A stretch of DNA of 64,000 bases from Nonomuraea muscovyensis (GTDB taxonomy: Bacteria; Actinomycetota; Actinomycetes; Streptosporangiales; Streptosporangiaceae). The DNA is taken from NCBI RefSeq assembly GCF_014207745.1, contig NZ_JACHJB010000002.1:496001-560000 (forward strand). Direction: 5' to 3'. Of the stretch, positions 1-9,318 are shown piece by piece. Both the position numbers and the translations under genes were made by a program. The notes under the pieces are model-generated. The model saw only the letters and a list, made by a program, of their open reading frames with translations. It did not search any database and was not told the DNA's origin. Each line of letters opens with the position of its first letter. Position 1 is the first letter of the stretch.

Positions 1-1384
1 GGATGTCCTCCCGGTCGAGGTCCTGGCCGGAGTACACCTTGTCCACCTCGCCACCGACCTGGGCGATGGCCGCGCCGATGGCGTTGGCGACGGCGAAGTG
101 CTCCGGGCGCACCACGGCGTCGAAACCCGGCATCTCCTCGGGCAGCAGCACGCTGCCACCGCCCACGAGCACCATGGGGATGGGCTCGGCGGACGTACGC
201 ATGGAATCGGCGAGCACGGCTACCCGCTCGGCGATCGCCTGCTGGCACCGCCTGACGTCCGCGCGGTCCAGATGGGCCACCAGGGAGGGGTCTCCCAGCC
301 GCAGACGGCCGCCCGCGACGGCGATGTCGGTGGCGGTCAGCGTGGAGCCGCCGAACACCATGGCCTCCTGGTGGATGAGGAACCCGACGCTCTCCGGGCC
401 GATGACGGGCGTGTCGCCGAGGGTCACGCGACTGCCCCCGCCGATGCCGATGGACACCACGTCCGGCATGCGGAAGTTGGTGCGCACGCCGCCGATGTCG
501 ACTTCCGTCGTGGCCGGCCGTGGGAAGCCGCCGACCACGGCGCCCACGTCGGTCGTCGTGCCCCCGACGTCGACCACGATGCAGTCGGACAGCCCGGACA
601 ACACCGCGGCGCCGCGCATGGAGTTGGTGGGACCGGCTGCGAACGTCGCGACGGGATAACGGCGCACGTAGTCGACGTCCATCAGCGTCCCGTCGTTCTG
701 CGACAGGTAGAGCGGCGCGTCGATGCCGGCCTTGTCCAGCGCCTTGAGGAAGGCGTTGGTGATCTGCTCGGCCACGGGGAGCAGGGAGGCGTTGATGACG
801 GTGGCGTTCTCACGTTCGAGCAGCCCCACCCGGCCGATCTCGTGGGAGAGCGACACGCGCAGCTCGGGCAGTTCGGCACGCAGGATCTCGGCCGCACGAA
901 GCTCCACCTCGGCGTTCACCGGCGAGAAGATCGAGGTGATGGCAGCGGAACGGACCCCCTTGGCGGCCAGGTCGGCGGCCACACGCCTGAGCTCGTCCTC
1001 GTCCAGCGGAGAGATCTCCCTGCCGTCGAACTCGTGGCCGCCGCTGCAGAGGTAGACGTGGTCGCCGAGGGCCAGGCGAAGCCTGCGCGGCCAGGCCGTC
1101 AGTGGCGGGACGCCGGCCGCAGCCGGCAGCCCCAGGCGGATCGCGGCGGTGGAGGCCAGCCCGCGGGCCTGAACCACGGCGTTGGTGAAGTGGGTGGTGC
1201 CGATCGCGACGGCGTCGATGTCCTGCGGGTCGAACGGCCGACCGGCGGCGAGGTCGTCCAGCGCCCCGATGATGCCCGAGGTCACGTCACTCGTGGTCGG
1301 GTTCTTGACGGCTTCCAGGACGTGCGTGCGGTCCACGAGGACCGCGTCGGTGTTGGTTCCTCCGACGTCGATGCCGATGTGCAT
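1..1384 (-). CDS. Hydantoinase/oxoprolinase family protein, HyuA-like, 3' end outside window
   Basis: Starts at the ATG at 1384 and stays open to the window edge, giving 461 codons without a stop; the family is usually 500-700 residues, so the C-terminus is missing. It opens MHIGIDVGGTNTDAV, the phosphate-1 motif of the ASKHA ATPase fold, and a second DVGGTTTDVG motif lies near residue 270. HyuA-type proteins hydrolyse hydantoins or 5-oxoproline with ATP in the cytoplasm. The start is 10 bp downstream of the NCS1 permease stop on the same strand, so the two are probably one transcript. The DUF917 and PucR genes across the divergent promoter support uptake and opening of a hydantoin or purine-like ring. 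The exact substrate cannot be read from sequence. Confidence 0.88.
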   Translation of the reverse strand, partial: MHIGIDVGGTNTDAVLVDRTHVLEAVKNPTTSDVTSGIIGALDDLAAGRPFDPQDIDAVAIGTTHFTNAVVQARGLASTAAIRLGLPAAAGVPPLTAWPRRLRLALGDHVYLCSGGHEFDGREISPLDEDELRRVAADLAAKGVRSAAITSIFSPVNAEVELRAAEILRAELPELRVSLSHEIGRVGLLERENATVINASLLPVAEQITNAFLKALDKAGIDAPLYLSQNDGTLMDVDYVRRYPVATFAAGPTNSMRGAAVLSGLSDCIVVDVGGTTTDVGAVVGGFPRPATTEVDIGGVRTNFRMPDVVSIGIGGGSRVTLGDTPVIGPESVGFLIHQEAMVFGGSTLTATDIAVAGGRLRLGDPSLVAHLDRADVRRCQQAIAERVAVLADSMRTSAEPIPMVLVGGGSVLLPEEMPGFDAVVRPEHFAVANAIGAAIAQVGGEVDKVYSGQDLDREDI

Positions 1385-1394
1385 GGCTGATACC

Positions 1395-2729
1395 TCAATC
1401 CTGATGGGCGGGGGCGGCGACCGCGGCCTTCGAGCGGGTGGCGATGACCTTGCCGAGCACCGCGTACACCACGAATGCGGTCGCCAGCGAGTTGACGGCC
1501 GGGATGCCGGCCTCGATGGTGTAGCCGACCAGCGCCGCGAGCGCCCAGGCCAGCAGGCTGACGGGCACCCAGTCGGGTGCGGAGTCGGGCAGCGCGCCGC
1601 GGGCGGCGGACTCGGCGAGCGGCTTGCGCCAGGTGCGGACGACGAAGTACTCAGCGATCATGATCCCGGCGACGGGCGGGGTGAGGATGCCGATGAACGT
1701 CAGGAGCGGCACGAAGTGGGTCAGGATGCCGACGGCCGACAGGATGGAGCCGACGGCGCCGATGGCCAGGGTGACGCCGGCTCGGCTGAGCCTCTTGCCG
1801 AAGAGCACGTCGACGGCGTTGACGAGGCCGAGGGACGACGAGTACAGGTTCCAGTCGTTGATCTTCAGGATCGACGCGACCAGGACCACGGTGCCGATCA
1901 GCCCGCTGGACGTTGTGATGATCATGACGATGTCGCTGCTGCGGGCGGCGTGCGCGAGCAGGACGCCGATCAGGCCGACCACGTACTCGCCGAGGGTGAC
2001 GCCGACGACGGTCTGCTTGACGACGTCGGCGACCGATCGGTTGTAGCGGGTCATGTCCGGGGTCATCACGGCCCCGACGATGAAGCCGCCAGCGACGATG
2101 GTCGCGCCCTGCGCCAGTGTCAGCGGTTGGCCCGGCGGCGGCGCGGAGATCAGGGCCCCGAGGTCGTGCTCCATGAGCTGCGATCCGATGGAGAACGCGG
2201 CCACCGCGAGGAAGGCGGGGACGGTCAGGTAGGCCGTCCAGGCCATCGAGCCGAACCCGTAGACCACGATGGCCGTGACGGCGGCGCCGCCGAGCAGCGC
2301 CCACGCCCACACGGGCAGGGTGCCGACGAGCGAGTGAAGCCCGGACGCGAAGACGGCGTTCTGCACGCCGAACCAGCCGATGAGGCTGAGCGTGATGAGC
2401 AGACCGATGATGGCCGAGCCCTTGCGGCCGAAGCCGCACCAGCGGGCCAGGACGGACGTCGAGAGCCCTTCGCGCATCCCGGCGATCCCGACGAAGACCG
2501 TCACGATCTCCAGGAGGACTGATCCGACCGTGATGGCCAGGACGGCGTCCCAGAAGCTCATGCCCAGACCGAGCGTGGCGCCGAGCAGGAACTGTGCAAG
2601 GGCTGACAGTTGGCCGAACCGCTGTGTGGCGACGGAGAACCACGAGTAGCGACGGTCGGTGGGCACGCGTTCCAGGGCGTAGTCGTCGTGGTCGCCGGCG
2701 CTTGCGGCCGGTGGGGCTTGGCGGGTCAT
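1395..2729 (-). CDS. NCS1 family nucleobase/hydantoin permease (CodB-like)
   Basis: 444 aa from the ATG at 2729, chosen because GGGAGG sits just upstream and the open frame above it lacks family character. About 12 hydrophobic segments are visible. The start of the membrane domain (LSALAQFLLGATLGLG) and the FVVRTWRKP loop match cytosine permease/NCS1 secondary transporters, which import cytosine, uracil, hydantoins, allantoin or thiamine precursors by cation symport. It directly precedes the hydantoinase gene and is divergent from the DUF917-pucR pair, so it most likely imports the substrate of that enzyme. Family assignment is firm; substrate is inferred from neighbours. Confidence 0.88.
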   Translation of the reverse strand: MTRQAPPAASAGDHDDYALERVPTDRRYSWFSVATQRFGQLSALAQFLLGATLGLGMSFWDAVLAITVGSVLLEIVTVFVGIAGMREGLSTSVLARWCGFGRKGSAIIGLLITLSLIGWFGVQNAVFASGLHSLVGTLPVWAWALLGGAAVTAIVVYGFGSMAWTAYLTVPAFLAVAAFSIGSQLMEHDLGALISAPPPGQPLTLAQGATIVAGGFIVGAVMTPDMTRYNRSVADVVKQTVVGVTLGEYVVGLIGVLLAHAARSSDIVMIITTSSGLIGTVVLVASILKINDWNLYSSSLGLVNAVDVLFGKRLSRAGVTLAIGAVGSILSAVGILTHFVPLLTFIGILTPPVAGIMIAEYFVVRTWRKPLAESAARGALPDSAPDWVPVSLLAWALAALVGYTIEAGIPAVNSLATAFVVYAVLGKVIATRSKAAVAAPAHQD

Positions 2730-2773
2730 GAGACCTCCCGCGTGAGGGGTGTGACGGGCGTCACCGCCCGGTG

Positions 2774-2822
2774 GTTGTCGCCCCACAGTAAGAACACAGG
2801 TCAGGCGACAACAATGGGCAAA
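2774..2822. promoter_or_regulatory. Inverted repeat in the divergent permease/DUF917 promoter, candidate PucR operator
   Basis: GTTGTCGCC (2774-2782) and GGCGACAAC (2814-2822) are perfect 9-bp inverted arms, 40 bp centre to centre, roughly four helical turns, between the divergent starts at 2729 and 2877. Position and symmetry suit a dimeric regulator controlling both directions; the adjacent PucR gene is the obvious candidate. No binding consensus was available to test. Confidence 0.5.
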
Positions 2823-2876
2823 GTGCCAGGAAGCGGGCCATGGCCGGTGCATTGTGCTGCGCCTATGCTGAGGGCT

Positions 2877-3932
2877 ATGCACCTTGATGCGGCCGATGTC
2901 GAAGTTCTGGCACTAGGCTGCACGTTCCTCGGCTCCGGTGGTGGAGGGTCCGTTGCGGCGGCCGCTCCGCTCCTGCGGCACACCCTCGAGGTCAAGGGGA
3001 GGCTGCCGGTCGTCTCCGCGACCGCGCTGGAGCCGGATGCGAGCGTCGCCTGCGTCGGCGCCGTGGGTTCCTCCACCGTCATGCTGGAGCGGCTACCCAG
3101 CGGGGTCGAACTGGCGGCGGCCGTACGGGCGCTGGAAAGGCATGCGGGGGTGCGGTTCCAGGCCTTGCAGCCGCTGGAGATCGGTGGCGTCAACGGGCTG
3201 CTCGGCCTGGTCGCGGCGAGCTGGCTCGGCCTGCCGGTGATCGATGGCGACGCCATGGGCCGGGCCTATCCCCGGCTGGACCACACCGTGCTGATGGGCG
3301 CCGTCCCGGCCTCCCCTCTGGCGCTGGCCGATGCGGGCGGGGACGTGTTGCTCGTGGACAGCGCCGGGGACCGCTCCGTCGAGCGGCTCGTCCGGGCGGT
3401 GCTGCCGGCCATGGGCGCCTGGGCCGCGGTCTGCCTGCACGCCGGCACGGCCGGGCAGTACGCGCGCCACGCCGTGCCCGCCTCCGTCAGTCGTGCTCTC
3501 ACGTTGGGAAGGGCGTGGACCGGTCGGCGGCGGGAGGACGGGGCCGATTTCCTGGCCGCCGCGCAGGCGCGTCTGGTCTTCACCGGAACCGTGCTGGAGA
3601 TCAGGAGGACCCGGTCCGCGACCGAGATCAGCGGCGTCATCTCCCTCGGCCATGCCTCCGAGGAGGACCGTTCCATGCGGATCGACTTCGCCAACGAGTA
3701 CGTCGCCGCCTTCGACGACGGCGTGCCGGTGTCCACCGCGCCCGACATCACCTGCGTGCTCGACGCCCGCACCTGGGAACCCGTCTCGGTGGAGCGACTC
3801 GCCGTACAGCAGCGTGTCCGGGTCATCCACCTGGCCGCACCAGAGGCGCTGCGGCGCACCCATCCGGGTCGCCTGGACCTCGGCCTGCGCGGGTACGGCA
3901 TGGCTGAGGTCCAGACGGAGACCCGGTCATGA
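2877..3932 (+). CDS. DUF917 family protein (hydantoinase-associated)
   Basis: 351 aa from the ATG at 2877; an in-frame ATG at 2865 is possible. The N-terminus (LGCTFLGSGGGGSV) is the glycine-rich signature of DUF917 proteins, which accompany hydantoinase/oxoprolinase genes; some members are annotated as S-methyl thiohydantoin desulfurase-like. The mid-section PLEIGGVNGLLGL and VIDGDAMGRAYPRLD is also typical. It overlaps the pucR start by 4 bp (ATGA), indicating translational coupling. Biochemical role is poorly defined; association with hydantoin or purine breakdown is inferred from context. Confidence 0.85.
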   Translation: MHLDAADVEVLALGCTFLGSGGGGSVAAAAPLLRHTLEVKGRLPVVSATALEPDASVACVGAVGSSTVMLERLPSGVELAAAVRALERHAGVRFQALQPLEIGGVNGLLGLVAASWLGLPVIDGDAMGRAYPRLDHTVLMGAVPASPLALADAGGDVLLVDSAGDRSVERLVRAVLPAMGAWAAVCLHAGTAGQYARHAVPASVSRALTLGRAWTGRRREDGADFLAAAQARLVFTGTVLEIRRTRSATEISGVISLGHASEEDRSMRIDFANEYVAAFDDGVPVSTAPDITCVLDARTWEPVSVERLAVQQRVRVIHLAAPEALRRTHPGRLDLGLRGYGMAEVQTETRS

Positions 3933-5506
3933 GAGACGATGCCGTACGGTTCCGAGACCTGCAGGCGCTCCCCGCGCTCAACAGCGCGCGACTCGTCGGC
4001 GGCGGCGCGGGCATGGACGTCATCGTCCGCGAGGTCGAGATCGTCGAGCCGGAGGCGGTCATGACCGCCGACCTGCGGCCCGCCGCGCTGATCGTCCTGC
4101 CGTTCGGGAACGCCGACGGCCCCATCCATCAGGAGCACCTGCTCGATCTCATGCTCCGCCGCGCGCACCTCGCCAAGGTGTGCGCGATCGTCGTCACGGG
4201 ACACCACAGCGAGATCGCCACGGCGACCCGCCGGCTGGCCGACAAGTTCGCCATCCCCACCCTGGTGGCACCCGACCGGCTGCCGGCCCTGCCCCTCACG
4301 GTGCACCTGCGGACCGTCGTGCACGAGCCCCAGGTGGAGCAGAGCCGCATCCTGCACGCGCTGACATCCCGGCTGCGCGCCCACGGCGAAGACCTCCACC
4401 ACATCATGACCTGCCTGGCCACGACCCTCGATGCCGCGGCGACGGCATGCACCGCTCAGGGGACCATCCTGAGCGGGGACGAGCCCGCCACCGCCGTACC
4501 GGACATCGTCTCCAGTCGCACGCTGTGCTCGTTCAGGACCGATGACACGAGCATCGCGGTCCTCCCGGTTGCCGGACTGGCGGGCTCGGCGGCCCTGTGG
4601 GTCGCCGTCGAACGCGCCGACGCCGGCGCCCTTTGGCGAGGTACAGCAGAGCTGTGCCTGTCGGTGGCGCACGGACCGCTGCTCGCCTGGCTGGCACGCG
4701 AGCAACTCACGGCGGAGCGCGATGCCCGGCTACGGGGCACTCTGCTGGCAGAGATCCTCGAACACGGGGGCGCCGTCACGAGCGCCGTCGCCGAGCAGGC
4801 CGCCATGGCCGGTTGGCAACTCGCCGGCTGGCACGTCGGACTGCACTTCCGCCTGGGCCACAGCGCGGGCCTGTCCACCTTCACGGTCGACACCCTGGCC
4901 CGCGAGCTGGCCGCCGCGCAGCTCTACCCCGGCCCGCTCGTCGAACGGGCCGACGGATGGTCCACCTGGATCACCAGCCCGCAGGAAGTACCCGCCGATC
5001 ACGCCCACAAGGTGGCCAGGAAACTGACCCGGGCGTTGAGAGCCTTCCGCGACCGCAGAAGCGGCGTGACAGTGGCCGCCGGAGTGGGATCGCCGCAGCG
5101 GGACGCCAGTGGGATCGCCACGACCCTGGCCGAAGCACGCCAGGCCGCCGTCATCGCCGCCTCGTCCGGCGACAGCATGGCGGTGCGGGTGGTGCAGGAC
5201 CTCGGCGCGTCACGGCTGCTGCTCGGCTGGTACTCCTCCAGCGCCTTTCGTGACTACGCCGGCCAGCTCCTGCGCCCGCTGCTGGACAACAGGGACAAGG
5301 ACCTGATCACGACGCTGGAAGCGTACCTGGACCGCTCCTGCTCGGCGATGCAGACCGGCCGGGTGCTGGGGATCCACCGGAACACCGTTTCCCAGCGGAT
5401 GGCCAGGGTGGAGAAGCTTCTCGGCCTTTCGCTGAGCCAGGCCGACACCCGGCTCGCCGTACAGCTCGCGCTGCGTGCGCTGCGAACCAGCGATCTCAAA
5501 CACTGA
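3929..5506 (+). CDS. PucR family transcriptional regulator
   Basis: 525 aa. The N-terminal part (residues about 1-120) fits the PucR purine-catabolism sensor domain. A central GGDEF-like region precedes the C-terminal PucR helix-turn-helix, visible as RVLGIHRNTVSQRMARVEKLLG about 45 residues from the end. PucR proteins activate purine, allantoin or amine catabolic genes in response to pathway intermediates. The start overlaps the DUF917 stop. The palindrome pair at 2774-2822 is its most likely target. Distinct from the second PucR at 52096-53697, which has a different N-terminus. Confidence 0.88.
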   Translation: MRDDAVRFRDLQALPALNSARLVGGGAGMDVIVREVEIVEPEAVMTADLRPAALIVLPFGNADGPIHQEHLLDLMLRRAHLAKVCAIVVTGHHSEIATATRRLADKFAIPTLVAPDRLPALPLTVHLRTVVHEPQVEQSRILHALTSRLRAHGEDLHHIMTCLATTLDAAATACTAQGTILSGDEPATAVPDIVSSRTLCSFRTDDTSIAVLPVAGLAGSAALWVAVERADAGALWRGTAELCLSVAHGPLLAWLAREQLTAERDARLRGTLLAEILEHGGAVTSAVAEQAAMAGWQLAGWHVGLHFRLGHSAGLSTFTVDTLARELAAAQLYPGPLVERADGWSTWITSPQEVPADHAHKVARKLTRALRAFRDRRSGVTVAAGVGSPQRDASGIATTLAEARQAAVIAASSGDSMAVRVVQDLGASRLLLGWYSSSAFRDYAGQLLRPLLDNRDKDLITTLEAYLDRSCSAMQTGRVLGIHRNTVSQRMARVEKLLGLSLSQADTRLAVQLALRALRTSDLKH

Positions 5507-5528
5507 TTCTCGCGGAGAAGGACCATCA

Positions 5529-5712
5529 CGAGGTCTCCTGCTGGCCCGGGTGCTGGGCATGTCGCGCCAGGGCTACTACACCTGGGCAACTCGCCTGCGG
5601 CGCGGCCCGTCGGCCCGAGCCCGGCGCGACCCCGAGCTGACCCACAAGATCCAGCGGGATCGCCAGGCCTCGGATGAGACCTACGGCGCGCCATCCCCGG
5701 CGATCCGCGCGA
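5529..5712 (+). pseudogene. IS3-family transposase OrfB N-terminal remnant
   Basis: In one frame the stretch reads LLARVLGMSRQGYYTWATR, then SARARRDPELTHKIQRDRQAS and ETYGAPS. This is the HTH_21-type beginning of IS3-family OrfB transposases (usual form VLGVSRSGYYAW...TYGAPR). Homology stops near 5712; no DDE core follows and no OrfA precedes it. It lies immediately after the pucR stop, so it marks an old insertion or deletion scar. Confidence 0.7.
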
Positions 5713-5943
5713 GATCGACGGGGAGCGGGCTTGCGCGACCCGGACGCGGCCGAGGACGACGAGGAGCTGGGCAGGGCGGCGCGCGGCGCGTCAGGAACGG
5801 GCTTCACCTGGCGGGTCGACGGTGATTGGGCCGCCGGGCCGGCAGCTCAAGACGCGGCAGATGCGGGTGAGGGTGCTGGAACGGATGGCCTTGGCTTGGA
5901 TGGAGCGCCCATCCAACGGCTGGCGTTCGCTCCCCTCGGCGTC
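5713..5943. other. Non-coding stretch after the IS3 remnant
   Basis: No frame here gives a recognisable product on either strand. Open frames across it are GC-driven and continue antisense into the MFS gene. Probably decayed insertion sequence and the 3' flank of the exporter gene. Confidence 0.4.
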
Positions 5944-7536
5944 TCAGTGCAGGTCGGTGACCGCATCGTGGACTTCACGGCTGTTGCTATCGGAACCCTG
6001 CGGCCGTTGCTGCGGACCTCGCGCGAGAACGTAGACGAACAGGACCGCCATGACTACTGCGCCTGCCCACATGGCCTGCTGCCAGCCGTCGACGAAGGAC
6101 TCTTGGGCTGCTCGGATCAGCGCCTGCGCCTGGGGGCCGACCCCGTCGGCGACCGTGAGGGCGTTGGTGACGCCCTCACGGGCGGTGTCGGCGGCGTCGT
6201 CAGGCACTCCGCCGAGCCGGGAGGCGATGGCGCCGCGATAGCCGGCGGCCAGGACCGCTCCGAGCAGCGCGACGCCGAGCGCGGTGCCGAACTCCCGGGT
6301 GACGTCGTTGAGCGCGGACGCGACACCTTGACGCTCACGCGGCAAGGCGGTGGTGATGGCCTCGGTGGAGGGCGTCATCGTCAAACCCATCCCGAGTCCC
6401 ATGGCGAGCATGCCGGGGAGAATCGAAAGGTAGCCGCCGTCGACGGAGACGAAAGTGGCCATGAGAACCAGCCCTGCGCCACCCAGGAAGATCCCTGAGG
6501 CCATCGTCGAGCGGCTGCCGATACGCGCGGTCACCCGCGGGGCGAGACCGGAGGCGAACATCATCAGCAGCGCCATCGGCATGAGCGCCAGGGTGGAGCG
6601 AAGGCCGGACCAGCCGAGCACCGCCTGAAAGTACGGGAAGAGGACCACGAAGATCCCTGCCTGCACGCCGAAGACCGTCACGAGCGACACGGAACCGCTC
6701 GCGAGACCTCGCTCGCGGAACAGGCGGACGTCGAGGAGCGGAGCCTGCCGGCGCAGCTCCCATGCCACGAATCCGACAGCGGCGATGAGACCGACGAGAA
6801 GGCTCAGGAGCGTCGCGGGCGCGGTCCAGCCTCGTTCGGGGCCCTCGTGGAGGAAGAAGACGAGCCCGACCACCGCGACCACGGACGACAGCGAACCGAC
6901 GACGTCGAACCCGTGCCCTGACGCCTCTCGCGAGTTCGGGATGGATCGCAGCGCCATGACCATGGCGACGACGACGAGCACGACGGGCAGGACGAAGAGC
7001 CACCGCCAGCTCGCCAGGTCGACCAGGACGGCCGACAGGTACATCCCCAGGATGCCTCCACCGCCGGCGACGCCGGTCCACACGCCGATCGCCTTGGAGC
7101 GCTCCTCGTCCGGGAAGGTCGAGGTGATGACGGCGAGGGTGACCGGCATGATCATCGCTGCGCCCACGCCGCTCAGGAATCGCGCAGCGAGCATGATCTC
7201 GGACGACGTGGCAAGGCCGGCCGCCGCACTCGCTATCCCGAAGACGAGCAGGCCTGCGAGCAGCACCGGCCTGCGGCCCCACCGGTCGCCCATCGCGCCG
7301 AGCGGCAGGAGCAACGCGGCCAGAGTGATGGTGTAGATGTTGATGAACCACAAGACTTTGGTTTGCGAGGCGTCGAACGCTACGGCGAGCTGCGGCTGGG
7401 CGACGTTCAACCCGGACACCGAGGCGATGACCGCCATGAGCGCGATGCAGACTCCGACCAGGATCGTACGTCGTTGTCGTGGGTCTTGGATGGTCGGGTC
7501 GGTGGCTCCCGCGTCTGAGGACCGGTTCGTACTCAT
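5944..7536 (-). CDS. MFS drug exporter, DHA2/EmrB-QacA type (14 TM)
   Basis: 530 aa, about 14 hydrophobic segments. Motif A is seen in GAMGDRWGRRPVLL (loop 2-3), and motif C-like GVAGGGGILGMYLSAVLVDLASWRWLF follows in TM5-6. The C-terminal end is hydrophilic. DHA2 proteins export drugs or metabolites using the proton gradient. It lies 72 bp downstream of a methyltransferase gene on the same strand, suggesting a modify-and-export pair opposite the XRE-cupin regulator at 8414. Substrate unknown. Confidence 0.88.
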   Translation of the reverse strand: MSTNRSSDAGATDPTIQDPRQRRTILVGVCIALMAVIASVSGLNVAQPQLAVAFDASQTKVLWFINIYTITLAALLLPLGAMGDRWGRRPVLLAGLLVFGIASAAAGLATSSEIMLAARFLSGVGAAMIMPVTLAVITSTFPDEERSKAIGVWTGVAGGGGILGMYLSAVLVDLASWRWLFVLPVVLVVVAMVMALRSIPNSREASGHGFDVVGSLSSVVAVVGLVFFLHEGPERGWTAPATLLSLLVGLIAAVGFVAWELRRQAPLLDVRLFRERGLASGSVSLVTVFGVQAGIFVVLFPYFQAVLGWSGLRSTLALMPMALLMMFASGLAPRVTARIGSRSTMASGIFLGGAGLVLMATFVSVDGGYLSILPGMLAMGLGMGLTMTPSTEAITTALPRERQGVASALNDVTREFGTALGVALLGAVLAAGYRGAIASRLGGVPDDAADTAREGVTNALTVADGVGPQAQALIRAAQESFVDGWQQAMWAGAVVMAVLFVYVLARGPQQRPQGSDSNSREVHDAVTDLH

Positions 7537-7608
7537 GGGATTCCTTTCAGGAAGGCAAGGGGGATCGGCGCCGGAGCAGCTCGGCCCTGGCGCTGTCGGA
7601 CGGTGTGA

Positions 7609-8244
7609 TTACCGGCGTCGGGTGGCGCGCACGACGACGTCGTGGAGGGGGACCGCTCGGCCCCCGTGGCCGGCGAGCGTGCGCAGATGCTCTTCGGCGG
7701 TGACGATCTCCCACTCCCTGCCGTCCATGCGCGCGGTGATGGCCGCGGAGGTGGCCGACGCTTCGGCAGGAGGGTGGTGCCCGTGGCCGGTGGAGCCCGA
7801 GGTGTGCAGGTGTCCCACAATGAGCAGCGTGCCGCCGGGGGCCACCCATCCGGCGATGCGGTCGTAGAACTCCAGTTGGGGCGTCGCCGGGTGGGCGTAG
7901 TGGGTCATGACCAGGTCGAACTGCGCGCCCGGGCTCCAGACACTCAGGTCCGCCTCAACCCACCGCAAGCGTTCGGGGGCCCCGCTCGTCGCCGCGCGCT
8001 CGGCGGCGCGGGCAAGGGCCTCGGACGAGATGTCGGCTGCGGTGACGTGCCAGCCGTGGGAGGCGAGCCAGATCGCCTCGGCGCCGCCGCCGCACCCCGC
8101 GTCCAGTGCCGTGCCCGGTGTCAGGCCGTTGGTCTCACGAGCGAGGTACGGGTTCGGCGGGTTGCCGCCCATGGATCCGGGGCCCCCAGCTCGCCCCTGT
8201 TGCCACTGCCGCTCCCAGAAGTCCTTGTCGAATCCGTGCGTCAC
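7609..8244 (-). CDS. Class I SAM-dependent methyltransferase
   Basis: 211 aa. Motif I reads ALDAGCGGGAEAIWLASHGW near residues 43-62; the acidic motif II (VTAADIS) and LIVGHLH follow as expected for a Rossmann-fold methyltransferase. The opening FDKDFWERQWQQG resembles thiopurine/TehB-like small-molecule methyltransferases. It is divergent from the XRE-cupin regulator with 80-170 bp between starts and leads into the MFS exporter. Acceptor substrate unknown. Confidence 0.85.
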   Translation of the reverse strand: MTHGFDKDFWERQWQQGRAGGPGSMGGNPPNPYLARETNGLTPGTALDAGCGGGAEAIWLASHGWHVTAADISSEALARAAERAATSGAPERLRWVEADLSVWSPGAQFDLVMTHYAHPATPQLEFYDRIAGWVAPGGTLLIVGHLHTSGSTGHGHHPPAEASATSAAITARMDGREWEIVTAEEHLRTLAGHGGRAVPLHDVVVRATRRR

Positions 8245-8413
8245 AGGTCGTCCCTCTCGTTCGCGATGATCGCGTCGCGGCCACGCGCCGACAGCTCCGT
8301 CAGGCTCACCGCGCCGACAGATCGTGCACGCGGGTGCGTTCCTCGGTCGTTCTCATGGTGCGGATGGAGAAGACCGGCGTGCAAACGTTGTTGCCGAATG
8401 GCAAAATGGAGGG

Positions 8414-9010
8414 GTGGACGATGCCATTGACCGCACCCTTGACGCTGTCGGACCGAGGTTGAAACACCTGCGGCTGCATCGCGACGTCACGCTCGCCGAC
8501 CTCGCGGCGGAGACCGGCATCTCCACCAGCACCTTGTCCCGGCTAGAGGCGGGCCTGCGGCGTCCCACGCTCGAGCAGCTGCTTCCGCTCGCCCGCGCCT
8601 ACGGGGTAACACTCGACGAGCTCGTCGACGCGCCGCCGACCGGCGACCCCCGCATCAATCTGCGTCCCATCCCCTGCAGCGACGGCTCGCTCATCCTGCC
8701 GCTGACCCGTAGGCCCGGAGGAATCCAGGCCTACAAGTTCGTCCTCCCGGCCGGAAGCGACGACGCCGAACCCGACCTGCGCACCCACGAGGGCTACGAC
8801 TGGGTCTATGTCCTCAACGGAACCCTCCGCCTTGTGCTCGGCGAACACGACCTCATCCTCAAGCCCGGGGAGGCCGCGGAGTTCGACACGCGCACCCCCC
8901 ACTGGTTCGGGGCCACCAGCGCCGGTCCCGTCGAGTACCTGAGTCTCATCGGAAGACAAGGCGAACGCGCGCACGTCCGGGCAGCACCGAGACAAGGCCC
9001 GGCCGAGTAG
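8414..9010 (+). CDS. XRE-family regulator with C-terminal cupin domain
   Basis: 198 aa from the GTG at 8414; the frame also opens at a GTG at 8324, so the start is uncertain. GGAGG abuts 8414 too closely to be a normal ribosome site, so a leaderless or upstream start is possible. Residues about 15-60 form a helix-turn-helix (LADLAAETGISTSTLSRLEAG); residues 95-190 form a cupin (THEGYDWVYVLNGTLRLVLGE...LKPGEAAEFDTRTPHWF). Such one-component regulators sense small ligands or metals in the cupin barrel. Divergent from the methyltransferase/exporter pair, which it probably controls. Confidence 0.85.
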   Translation: MDDAIDRTLDAVGPRLKHLRLHRDVTLADLAAETGISTSTLSRLEAGLRRPTLEQLLPLARAYGVTLDELVDAPPTGDPRINLRPIPCSDGSLILPLTRRPGGIQAYKFVLPAGSDDAEPDLRTHEGYDWVYVLNGTLRLVLGEHDLILKPGEAAEFDTRTPHWFGATSAGPVEYLSLIGRQGERAHVRAAPRQGPAE

Positions 9011-9015
9011 GAAGC

Positions 9016-9318
9016 TCAGAGACGCGATAAGGGCCTTCTTACTCTGAGGCTGGGGTCACGTTCGGAGGCCACGGTTACACCAACCTCCGCAAACCAGAGC
9101 GCCTCAGCCAAGCTCGGCCCGCGCAGCCAGTCGGACCGCTGCACCAGCTCCGCCGCTGCGCCCTTCAGTACCTCGCCCGTGCCGCGCCACGATCCGCAGT
9201 CCGGATCCTCAACCTCAACCCGCCGGCCGCCGCGCCCACCACGCGTCTCGACCTCGAATCCCGCGTCCCTGTTTTGCCCCATGACGGGAGTGAGGCCGTC
9301 CGCCGGTGTCGGTGTCAT
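9016..9318 (-). CDS. Small hypothetical protein overlapping the TetR stop
   Basis: A 100-codon frame whose ATG at 9318 overlaps the TGA of the TetR gene (ATGA), suggesting translational coupling. The product includes RRVEVEDPDCGSWRGTGEVLKGAAAELVQ and is rich in charged residues, with no domain I recognise. It fills an otherwise empty 300-bp space. Coupling and plausible codon use argue for coding; lack of a known family argues caution. Confidence 0.35.
   Translation of the reverse strand: MTPTPADGLTPVMGQNRDAGFEVETRGGRGGRRVEVEDPDCGSWRGTGEVLKGAAAELVQRSDWLRGPSLAEALWFAEVGVTVASERDPSLRVRRPLSRL

Noticed and set aside
98..1390. Long plus-strand open frame over the first 1.3 kb
   Set aside because: It is antisense to a hydantoinase with clear DVGGTNTD and DVGGTTTDVG motifs; the product is His/Gly/Asp-rich without domains.
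5674..6498. 274-codon plus-strand frame
   Set aside because: Mostly antisense to the MFS exporter; low-complexity composition typical of GC-driven frames.
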